A stretch of 40,504 nucleotides of DNA from MGIIa-K1 sp964577145 (GTDB lineage: Archaea > Thermoplasmatota > Poseidoniia > Poseidoniales > Poseidoniaceae). The position numbers and the translations under genes were made by a program. Under the pieces are notes generated by a model. The model was given only the letters and a program-made list of their open reading frames with translations, was not told the origin of the DNA and made no database searches. Positions 34,830-40,504 of the stretch are shown in pieces. The stretch is taken from NCBI GenBank assembly GCA_964577145.1, contig CAZNXM010000012.1, positions 1-40,504 of the forward strand, read 5' to 3'. The first letter of the stretch is position 1. Every line of letters starts with the position of its first letter.

Positions 34830-35173
34830 AAATTCTCGCATTTGAGGATACAGTGGACATTGAAGCCTTACTTCGTAGTGGTAAAGTCGATTGTGATGCT
34901 TTGGAATTTTTCCAGTATTGGAATACTGCAAATCACCTTGAAATAATCGAAAAGCATGTTCCAGATGTATTGTTACTAGATCACTATATTCCACCAACTA
35001 GGGGCTTACAAGTCCTCGAGAACCTGTTAGCAAGCGAAATTGCTAGACCTGGCCGAATTATTGCAATGAGTTCTGCGAATATGGCAAACCAAGCAATGCT
35101 TGAAGCTGGCGCTGATGAGGGAATTATCAAATCTAAACTGGCAAAATTAGAATTTTGGCCACGTCACTCATGA
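34826..35173 (+). CDS. Single-domain response regulator (CheY-like receiver)
   Basis: The 115-residue protein is a lone receiver domain: K-I-L-A-F-E-D at strand 1 with the acidic pair, the phospho-acceptor Asp in V-L-L-L-D-H-Y-I-P, a Ser in I-I-A-M-S-S-A after strand 4, and Lys in G-I-I-K-S-K at strand 5. There is no output domain and no histidine kinase nearby. ATG 34826 overlaps the S15 gene stop (ATGA), so both are made from one message; the upstream reading from 34790 lies inside the S15 gene. The usual Pro or Lys context after strand 5 is partly altered (K-S-K-L). It could pass a signal to a partner protein. Its stop overlaps that of the next gene by 10 bases. Confidence 0.85.
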   Translation: MKILAFEDTVDIEALLRSGKVDCDALEFFQYWNTANHLEIIEKHVPDVLLLDHYIPPTRGLQVLENLLASEIARPGRIIAMSSANMANQAMLEAGADEGIIKSKLAKLEFWPRHS

Positions 35174-35850
35174 GGTTGCCAGTCCTCTTGTCCTGGCTCA
35201 CGATACCACCAGTAACCATCGTCATCCTTCCACCATTCGACTCCGTCGTCATCGGTGTAGTAATCCTCATCCTGAGTAGCATTTGGATCGTCGAGACCAC
35301 TCTCTTCAGCCATCTGCTTTTTCAGCGTAGAAATACCTTCTTCTGCATCTGCAAAAACGCGGTGTTGAGTAATGATTTCTTGTTGATGGTCGCCTGCGGC
35401 AATCGCTTCATCTGAGTCAGCCAAAAAATCTGCAGACATCGATTGTCTGAATTCTTCAAATTCATCTCTTCCGAATGAACCCGTGAATTCATCTCCTTGA
35501 GATTTCATCAGTTCGTCGAGGTTCTTACGCTTACCGAGATTAAGTTCTGGAGCATCGGGAGCATCTCCAGCATAGAATGAATCTACTGAATCATCTAACT
35601 TGGAGAAAGTGCGCTCTTTTGGGTCCACGTCTTCTATTGCTTCGATAAGCAAATCATGCTCTTCGTCATCGATTGTACCCTCTTCGTATTGTTGTTGGAC
35701 AACCTTGACTAATTTTTTCAAGGCCTTAGCGAGAGCTTTATCGCCAGATGATTCATCAACAGTCTTGTCAATTTGCTTGACCAGACGCTCATATGGGCTT
35801 CCAGTGATTGCTCCGAGGAAACGGCCGAATCCGCCTTTCTTCTTCGCCAT
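35164..35850 (-). CDS. SHOCT-like soluble protein with aromatic DUF2510-like C-terminus
   Basis: The 228-residue protein has no membrane helix. It starts MAKKKGGFGRFLG, possibly membrane-peripheral. Residues about 20-80 are helical, with a SHOCT-like Y-E-E-G-T-I-D-D-E-E-H-D-L-L-I-E-A-I. An acidic, helical, probably disordered middle follows. The last 30 residues form D-D-D-G-V-E-W-W-K-D-D-D-G-Y-W-W-Y-R with a final D-W, similar in spacing to the tail of the Ig-like surface protein at 3842-5104. ATG 35850 is used; the frame runs on to 35901 without a better start. There is no ribosome site, so it may be leaderless. Function unknown; a scaffold or recruitment protein is plausible. Confidence 0.75.
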   Translation of the reverse strand: MAKKKGGFGRFLGAITGSPYERLVKQIDKTVDESSGDKALAKALKKLVKVVQQQYEEGTIDDEEHDLLIEAIEDVDPKERTFSKLDDSVDSFYAGDAPDAPELNLGKRKNLDELMKSQGDEFTGSFGRDEFEEFRQSMSADFLADSDEAIAAGDHQQEIITQHRVFADAEEGISTLKKQMAEESGLDDPNATQDEDYYTDDDGVEWWKDDDGYWWYREPGQEDWQPHE

Positions 35851-35941
35851 GTTACAATGAGTGATGCTTGGGTATTCAAGGATTCGCAAAAAATGAGCCA
35901 ATTGGCGCGCCCTTCATGTCCACGAACCTGTTGGCACTGAT

Positions 35942-36634
35942 ATGGTGAGTGAATGGTTGGCCGAAGCAATGGCCATTTACAATGATGAATCTCATCATCG
36001 ACGAGAGGAATATGTTGCTCAAGTGCACTTTCCATCAAATATTCTTGAGAATATTCTAGAATGGGCTTTCAAGGCATTACCCGACGAAATTCTCGTCGGT
36101 CTTGATGTTTCAGAAGATAGAAACCTACCTGATGTTGAAGTAGACTTTCAAGGTGATAACAGTAGAAACAACCTATTCGCTGGTCAGGGCTATCGCATCA
36201 ATGAAGCAAAGATGGTCAATCGAGGTGATTCTTTCTCTGTTCACCATTTACCCGAAGAATGGACTGATGAGGTATTCGGTTCAGACCGAGGCCCTAGGGC
36301 CGGGCGCTTCACTCATTGGCTCCACACCCACCCAAATTGCCCTGCTATTCCAAGTGGTCCTGATGCTGATGCTGCCCAATCTACTGATGGTGTTGACCTA
36401 ATCCTCGGAATAGAGTTCTCGCCTGAAGGCCCATTGCCTTGGTGGGATGATGTTGAAGGTGAAAGGAGAGTTATTGGCGAAAAGAAATCCTGGTTCAAAC
36501 GCAAGGATAAGCGTCCAATATTGGGTAGGTCGGTGACAGGACACCACATTCATTCATTGGAATTAATCGCCTTCCATAAAGCGGGTCTTGGAGTAAATGT
36601 CGTCTTCGTAAACGAAGAAGGGCAGCCCTATTGA
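35942..36634 (+). CDS. JAMM/MPN+ metalloprotease (deSAMPylase-like)
   Basis: The 230-residue protein carries a complete JAMM site: Glu49 in P-D-E-I-L-V-G-L, then His128-x-His130, seven residues, Ser138, two residues, Asp141 (H-T-H-P-N-C-P-A-I-P-S-G-P-D). The stretch before Glu49 (V-H-F-P-S-N-I-L-E-N-I-L-E) also fits the first strand and helix of the fold. JAMM enzymes bind zinc and cut isopeptide bonds; archaeal ones remove ubiquitin-like SAMP tags. The C-terminal 70 residues add a Trp- and Lys-rich insert before a final strand pair. No SAMP or E1-like gene is in the window, so the substrate is inferred. The ATG at 35942 lacks a ribosome site. Confidence 0.8.
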   Translation: MVSEWLAEAMAIYNDESHHRREEYVAQVHFPSNILENILEWAFKALPDEILVGLDVSEDRNLPDVEVDFQGDNSRNNLFAGQGYRINEAKMVNRGDSFSVHHLPEEWTDEVFGSDRGPRAGRFTHWLHTHPNCPAIPSGPDADAAQSTDGVDLILGIEFSPEGPLPWWDDVEGERRVIGEKKSWFKRKDKRPILGRSVTGHHIHSLELIAFHKAGLGVNVVFVNEEGQPY

Positions 36635-37059
36635 CATCCTTCACCGCTGAATTCCCATTCTTCTAAGAAGGATTTGAGATCATCGAGTCTTTCTTGATTT
36701 ACTCCCATATCACCAACTCCTAGTCGAGACTTGCTGTGGAAGTCCACTGTGCTACATTGGTTCTCGTAGAGTAAATCATCTGGAAATTGCATAAACATGG
36801 TCCGGTCTACAATGTGTCCGGGCTCAAAAACCGAGGACCAAATTCTAGTATCTTCCCAAGCCATCATCGCCTCATGAAGTTCATCATCACTCACATTTAG
36901 ATCTAGAGTCATCCGAGCGCAGTTTTGCGAATCTTCAGGGCATGCATCAGGCATTTCATTAACGGAGTAAGGCATACTGATTATCTGAATAATGAGCAAT
37001 AGTCCTGCCCAAAAAGTAGGAGCCCATTTTACTACTTTGAGCAAATCATCCTTCATCAT
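36628..37059 (-). CDS. DUF1499 family membrane-anchored protein
   Basis: The 143-residue protein has an N-terminal helix (FWAGLLLIIQIISM), then C-P-E-D-S-Q-N-C, and a C-terminal half with the family signature F-P-D-D-L-L-Y followed by V-D-F-H-S-K-S-R-L-G-V-G-D-M-G-V-N and a final helix. This is the S-x-S-R-x-G-x-x-D-x-G-x-N-x-x-R pattern of DUF1499, a family with no established activity that is common in bacteria and plastids. Here an N-terminal anchor is added. It overlaps the JAMM gene end by 7 bases and lies downstream of gpmA on the minus strand, with 6 bases between them. ATGs at 37059 and 37056 are equivalent. Confidence 0.8.
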   Translation of the reverse strand: MMKDDLLKVVKWAPTFWAGLLLIIQIISMPYSVNEMPDACPEDSQNCARMTLDLNVSDDELHEAMMAWEDTRIWSSVFEPGHIVDRTMFMQFPDDLLYENQCSTVDFHSKSRLGVGDMGVNQERLDDLKSFLEEWEFSGEGCQ

Positions 37060-37065
37060 GAATCC

Positions 37066-37764
37066 TCAAATTGATTTTTGTGACCAATTACCATCTTTCC
37101 ATTCGTAAACGAGTGGCTTTCCGGTTGGAATCTCTAAACCGAGGACTTCTTCACGAGATAGGCCTTCAATACTCATCACAATACTTCTAAGGCTATTTCC
37201 ATGAGCTGCAACGAATACATTGCGACCATTTTCAAGAGATGGAACAATTTCTGAATCTAGATAGGGAATTGTGCGAGCTGCTGTGAGTTCAAGCGATTCG
37301 CCACCCGGCGGTGGTACATCGTATGAACGGCGCCAAATATGCACCTGCTCATCGCCATACTTCTCTCTAGTCTCCTGTTTGTCAAGACCTTGGAGGTCGC
37401 CATACATCCTCTCATTCAATTGCCATGACACATAGACAGGAAGTGTTCCCTCTCCACTATCATTGGATTGAGCCCACTCGACCATTCTCGATTCGTTTTC
37501 ACTCATCGATTCATCATTTGCAGAATACTGGAAAACAGGAACACGCCCATCTCCGCGCTGGGCGAGAGCGAGCATTGCGGTCATTTGAGCCCTAATCAAT
37601 GTGGAAACATGAACTTCATCAATTGGGAGTTCGGATATCTCCTTACCACCCGCAATAGCCTCTTCTATGCCCTTATTGGAAAGTGGAACATCCACCCATC
37701 CAGTGAACAAATTTGCCGCATTCCACATGGATTGGCCGTGGCGCATGAGGATGAGAAGAGACAT
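37066..37764 (-). CDS. gpmA: 2,3-bisphosphoglycerate-dependent phosphoglycerate mutase
   Basis: The 232-residue cytoplasmic enzyme interconverts 3- and 2-phosphoglycerate. It shows L-M-R-H-G-Q-S-x-W-N with the phospho-His9, the family-specific F-T-G-W-V-D-V-P-L-S, L-N-E-R-M-Y-G-D-L-Q-G with the catalytic Glu, R-R-S-Y-D-V-P-P-P-G-G-E and the second His in A-A-H-G-N-S-L-R-S. Length is close to the bacterial enzyme (about 230-250). Most archaea use the unrelated cofactor-independent enzyme, so transfer from bacteria is likely (inference). ATG 37764 gives the usual N-terminus; ATG 37773 is in frame. Confidence 0.93.
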   Translation of the reverse strand: MSLLILMRHGQSMWNAANLFTGWVDVPLSNKGIEEAIAGGKEISELPIDEVHVSTLIRAQMTAMLALAQRGDGRVPVFQYSANDESMSENESRMVEWAQSNDSGEGTLPVYVSWQLNERMYGDLQGLDKQETREKYGDEQVHIWRRSYDVPPPGGESLELTAARTIPYLDSEIVPSLENGRNVFVAAHGNSLRSIVMSIEGLSREEVLGLEIPTGKPLVYEWKDGNWSQKSI

Positions 37765-37803
37765 GTTCCTCATCCTATGGGCGAAGCCCCCGGTACTTGA
37801 ACA

Positions 37804-38610
37804 TCAGGGGAAGGTATCAGAAACTATCCAGATTGCCCAAAGTGGGAATAATCCCATTGCTAAATCTCTGAGGAAGAAGAGAATTAGTGTCTTAGTATTG
37901 GCTTCAGCAATTTTTTCAAACTCATATTGAAGGTGCTCATCGATTTTGTCACTGACTTTGGACGCACCTTTCCTAGCAAGTTCTATTGCAGCACCAGTTG
38001 CTACCGCACCAACCAGGCCAGCAGGGGTAAATTTCCGTGCCTTGAAAGCCATAATACCCCAGGTTGTCAGAACCCCTTTTGCGACTTTTTTCGTAGTATC
38101 GGTTTCGGATTCTGGCTCTGGCTCATCCTTACCTGCAAATTTCCTCAACAATCCTCTGACGCCCATTCCAGCGTCTGCCATTACCTTCAGGCGCTCGATA
38201 TTTTGCTTCTCGACTGCACTTAGCATTCTACGCACTCGCGCAATTCTGAATAAATCAAATACTACCCATACCATTGTCAGAATCATTAGTACTGCTAGTC
38301 CAGTTGAATTGGAAGATGCCCAGTCATCCCAACCAAGTGGATCTCTAGTTAGTCGGAAAATGAATACCACAAGCATTGGGATGAAAAAAGCAAGAATTTC
38401 ATTGAACGCTAGCATTCCAAATCCCTTTATCGGTAATTCTCGGAATCGTTTCAAAATCCACCCGCTATGTGGCGACAACTGTTTTGTTACCCGAGAAAAT
38501 GGTCCTGTAAGTAGCAAAACACGTAACGTGAATGGTATTAGTAGGAGCCAAATGTATGCTCCCCAAACGTCCTCGGGCGGGAATGTAGGGATGGAAATCG
38601 GTTGGACCAC
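37804..38610 (-). CDS. Multi-helix membrane protein, unknown function
   Basis: The 268-residue protein has helices at about 17-35, 63-86, 103-122 and 242-262. A cytoplasmic basic region (about 125-235) between the last two is rich in Lys, Arg and Glu, with a K-K-V-A-K-G-V-L-T-T-W-G stretch and an Ala- and Gly-rich weakly hydrophobic part (GLVGAVATGAAIELA). I recognise no family. The reading starts with GTG 38610 followed directly by a Val codon; no ATG gives the first helix. It lies 39 bases upstream of gpmA on the same strand, so the two may be co-transcribed. It diverges from the cupin gene. Confidence 0.65.
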   Translation of the reverse strand: MVQPISIPTFPPEDVWGAYIWLLLIPFTLRVLLLTGPFSRVTKQLSPHSGWILKRFRELPIKGFGMLAFNEILAFFIPMLVVFIFRLTRDPLGWDDWASSNSTGLAVLMILTMVWVVFDLFRIARVRRMLSAVEKQNIERLKVMADAGMGVRGLLRKFAGKDEPEPESETDTTKKVAKGVLTTWGIMAFKARKFTPAGLVGAVATGAAIELARKGASKVSDKIDEHLQYEFEKIAEANTKTLILFFLRDLAMGLFPLWAIWIVSDTFP

Positions 38611-38721
38611 AAATGGCCGATGCCACTATCTCCCTTTTCAAACCAAGGCCGCAGGGTTCATGCCACCCTTGCACTTCGCCGTGTCATGCCCTTCTGGCAC
38701 GGACTCTCCGATTGGCTTAGC

Positions 38722-39048
38722 ATGAGCGTTGACCGTACATGGATTGACGAGAATGTTCGCTGGAAGGATTTCGGCACAGGTGTACGTCTGGGAAGACTCC
38801 ACCGAGAGGATGCGACTTCTTTGGTCCTGTACGACGTTGTAAGTGATGTTGACATTGATGCATTCATGCCACATACCCATCCTGGAGGCGAGGTTTACAT
38901 CGTCCTTGAGGGAGAAGTTTGGGACGATGATGGAACTTATCCTCAGGGCTCGATTGTTTGGATGGACAGGGAGACCACTCACAATCCACGTACTAGAGGA
39001 CAAACTCTGATTCTGGTCCTTTGGCCTGAAGGTGTAAAAGTCAATTGA
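38722..39048 (+). CDS. Small cupin-fold protein (ChrR-like)
   Basis: The 108-residue protein is a single cupin barrel. Motif 1 is M-P-H-T-H-P-G-G-E-V-Y-I-V-L-E-G-E, with the two His and the Glu that bind metal, and motif 2 is P-Q-G-S-I-V-W-M followed by T-H-N. This pattern is close to the cupin half of ChrR-type anti-sigma factors and to DUF4437-like proteins. It may act as a metal-dependent enzyme or a sensor of oxidants; the sequence does not say which. The frame extends upstream to 38602, but ATG 38722 removes a leader that overlaps the opposite gene. It is followed 9 bases later by trhO, so the two are likely one message. Confidence 0.82.
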   Translation: MSVDRTWIDENVRWKDFGTGVRLGRLHREDATSLVLYDVVSDVDIDAFMPHTHPGGEVYIVLEGEVWDDDGTYPQGSIVWMDRETTHNPRTRGQTLILVLWPEGVKVN

Positions 39049-39060
39049 GGCGATTTTTTG
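39047..39060 (+). promoter_or_regulatory. Ribosome site and TTG start of trhO
   Basis: GAGGCG (39047-39052) lies five bases before TTG 39058, and no ATG or GTG lies nearby in frame before the conserved N-terminal residues of the protein (I-S-A-Y-K-F). The site overlaps the cupin stop at 39046-39048. A TTG start usually lowers expression, and coupling to the cupin gene may set it. Confidence 0.6.
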
Positions 39061-39873
39061 CTAACAAATATCTCGGCCTACAAGTTCCTCGACATGCCGG
39101 ACTTTGAGGAAATGAGAGCCCCAATGCAACGTTTCTGTTATTCTCAAGGAATCAAAGGAACAATTCTTCTTTCCCCAGAAGGAATCAACATCTTCCTTTC
39201 AGCTGGACGTGAACAAATCGATGCTTTCGTTGAGTTTCTCAAAGAAGACGAGCGTTTTGCTGATATTTGGGTCAAATATTCCGAATCCAAAGATTGTGCA
39301 TTTCGCAGAATGAATGTTCGCCTCAAGAAGGAGATTATCTCCATGGGTGTTCCAAGTGTCAAGCCTCATGAGTTCACTGGAGAAGCGCTAGAACCAGCCG
39401 AATTCAAGCGTTGGCTCGATGAAGGAAAGGATGTCACTATTCTCGATACTCGAAATGATTATGAAATCAGGTTAGGAACTTTTGAGGGCGCTGTTGACTT
39501 AGATCTCCAGTCATTCCGAGCATTTCCTAAGGCTGTTGCAGAATGCGAACTACCCAAAGACAAGCCAGTCGTAATGTTCTGCACTGGTGGTATTCGCTGC
39601 GAGAAAGCGAGTGCAGTAATGCTCAACGAAGGATTCGAAGAGGTCTACCAAATCCATGGTGGAATTCTCAATTACTTCGAGCAAACTGGAGGTGCTCACT
39701 GGAATGGAGAATGCTTTGTCTTCGACAGAAGGGTCGGAATCGCAGGAGACCTCACTGAAACCGCAACTGAAGTTTGTTGGTCCTGTCGCGAGCCTCTCAC
39801 GGTTGAAGAGCAGAAGAATCCTGCTTTCGTTCAAGGAGTATCGTGCCCATACTGTATCGAGGGTAAGGCATGA
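39058..39873 (+). CDS. trhO: tRNA uridine(34) hydroxylase, rhodanese family
   Basis: The 271-residue protein matches TrhO (YceA). It has an N-terminal ferredoxin-like domain (I-S-A-Y-K-F and G-I-K-G-T-I-L-L-S-P-E-G-I-N), then K-K-E-I-I-S-M-G, then a rhodanese domain with D-T-R-N-D-Y-E-I and the active Cys in F-C-T-G-G-I-R-C-E-K-A-S. The C-terminal Cys cluster is C-W-S-C and C-P-Y-C. TrhO uses oxygen to make 5-hydroxyuridine at the tRNA wobble position, as shown in bacteria. It is somewhat shorter than the E. coli protein (350). The family is mainly bacterial, so transfer is likely. It starts with TTG and ends in ATGA with the GST gene. Confidence 0.9.
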   Translation: MLTNISAYKFLDMPDFEEMRAPMQRFCYSQGIKGTILLSPEGINIFLSAGREQIDAFVEFLKEDERFADIWVKYSESKDCAFRRMNVRLKKEIISMGVPSVKPHEFTGEALEPAEFKRWLDEGKDVTILDTRNDYEIRLGTFEGAVDLDLQSFRAFPKAVAECELPKDKPVVMFCTGGIRCEKASAVMLNEGFEEVYQIHGGILNYFEQTGGAHWNGECFVFDRRVGIAGDLTETATEVCWSCREPLTVEEQKNPAFVQGVSCPYCIEGKA

Positions 39874-40436
39874 GTTTGCCAATCCTCTACTCATTCAGAC
39901 GCTGCCCGTATGCAATGCGTGCCCGTATGTCCCTCGTACGTACCGGATTCGAAGTAGAGCATCGAGAAGTTATCTTGAGAGACCGCCCTGCTCATATGAT
40001 GGAGATTTCACCAAAGGGAACTGTACCGATACTGCTCTTGCCCGATGGTACAGTCATCGAGGAGAGCTTGGAGATCATGGAGCATGTACTTCCCTGGGAA
40101 TTATCGCAACATGAGCAAGAATGGGTAAGTAGAAATGACGATGAATTCAAATTTCATCTCGACCGCTACAAGTATCCCAATCGCTACGATGATGTAGATG
40201 AATTAGAGCACAGAGAGAAAGCATGCAAATTCATTGAATCTCTTGAGGAAGAAATCCCTGAAGGAAATCTAAGCGATGCAATTTTCCCCTTTGTCAGGCA
40301 ATTTGCAAATCATAATCGTGAGTGGTTTGATGGGCAAAATTGGCCCAATGTTCACGAGTGGTTAGCAGCTAATCTTGAATCCAAAGAATTCGCTGAATGC
40401 ATGACTAAGCATAAGCAATGGAACCCAGAAAATTAA
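39870..40436 (+). CDS. Glutathione S-transferase-like protein
   Basis: The 188-residue protein starts with a thioredoxin-fold N-terminal GST domain: L-Y-S-F-R-R-C-P-Y-A-M-R-A-R with a Cys at the active position, then P-K-G-T-V-P-I-L with the cis-Pro, and E-E-S-L-E-I-M with the Glu-Ser that binds the gamma-glutamyl group. An all-helical C-terminal domain follows but is short. This is like omega or bacterial Cys-type GSTs that act as glutathione-linked or thiol reductases. Most archaea do not make glutathione, so another thiol may serve. It overlaps trhO by ATGA, so both are made together. The stop overlaps the convergent gene by 4 bases. Confidence 0.85.
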   Translation: MSLPILYSFRRCPYAMRARMSLVRTGFEVEHREVILRDRPAHMMEISPKGTVPILLLPDGTVIEESLEIMEHVLPWELSQHEQEWVSRNDDEFKFHLDRYKYPNRYDDVDELEHREKACKFIESLEEEIPEGNLSDAIFPFVRQFANHNREWFDGQNWPNVHEWLAANLESKEFAECMTKHKQWNPEN

Positions 40437-40504
40437 TTCCCACTCAATGGGTAGCGTCTGACAAGACCCACTGCAAGCCCTTTGATTTGCCAATACCTAA
40501 GCAA
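40433..40504 (-). CDS. C-terminal end of a minus-strand gene running in from beyond the window
   Basis: The last 72 bases read on the minus strand as an open frame of 23 codons plus TAA at 40435-40433, with the peptide ending R-R-Y-P-L-S-G-N. The codons look ordinary and the stop overlaps the GST gene stop, the same tail-to-tail layout as the other convergent pairs in the window. Too little is visible to name a product. Confidence 0.4.
   Translation of the reverse strand: MLRYWQIKGLAVGLVRRYPLSGN

Noticed and set aside
19105..35905. CCAATTGG palindrome in two divergent gaps (19105-19112 and 35898-35905)
   Set aside because: It also occurs inside the M60 gene (about 29916), and an 8-base word is expected about once by chance in this length, so a regulator site is not supported.
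37946..38725. 259-codon open frame on the plus strand opposite the membrane protein
   Set aside because: It has biased composition, crosses the divergent promoter region and ends just inside the cupin start; the opposite gene has clear membrane helices.

Overview
The window looks like a piece of a marine planktonic euryarchaeon, most likely Candidatus Poseidoniia (Marine Group II). This lineage call is an inference from gene content: an archaeal wyosine enzyme (Taw2), stand-alone Lrp/AsnC RAM-domain proteins, a JAMM protease, archaeal-type glycosyltransferases, a bacterial-type UvrC, and many very large exported proteins ending in one membrane helix and a short cytoplasmic tail. I found no rRNA, tRNA, CRISPR array, insertion sequence or phage gene. 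The window is almost fully coding, and no gap without a gene exceeds about 130 bases.

Layout. 1-2291 (-) is a partial FG-GAP surface protein, divergent from a thiamine pyrophosphokinase (2409-2978). 2970-10614 (-) is a five-gene unit led by a GT4 glycosyltransferase. It is followed by an Asp-box (sialidase-like) membrane protein, a thrombospondin-type-3 calcium rod, an Ig-like surface protein and a small anchored protein. A GT2 glycosyltransferase diverges from it. 11467-19052 (-) is a second surface unit: a 1516-residue beta-helix/PKD protein, a 704-residue secreted protein and a four-helix membrane protein. 19157-19633 holds two RAM-only proteins. 19635-21680 (-) is a winged-helix STAND ATPase, divergent from uvrC. 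23492-26551 (-) is a 1019-residue exported protein of unknown function, followed by taw2 (+). 27585-32461 (-) pairs a membrane-anchored cyclophilin with a 1314-residue M60 metallopeptidase.

The last 8 kb is mixed. It holds a small COX15-like membrane protein, a membrane-anchored S15 peptidase overlapping an orphan receiver domain, a SHOCT-like protein, a complete JAMM protease, a DUF1499 protein, phosphoglycerate mutase, a membrane protein, a cupin, trhO, a GST-like protein and the tail of one more minus-strand gene.

Working together: roughly 60 percent of the DNA encodes cell-surface or membrane-anchored proteins, nearly all on the minus strand. They combine adhesion/recognition folds, calcium-binding rods and secreted peptidases, which fits a particle-associated, protein-degrading heterotroph. 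The two glycosyltransferases may glycosylate these Asn-x-Ser/Thr-rich proteins. The most striking items are: all eight convergent gene pairs abut or overlap at their stops (+1 to -10 nt); an N-terminal anchor module is shared, ungapped, by two otherwise unrelated exported proteins; a DUF2510-like tryptophan tail occurs in two proteins; the M60 protein has a multi-domain architecture; and a STAND regulator sits back to back with uvrC.
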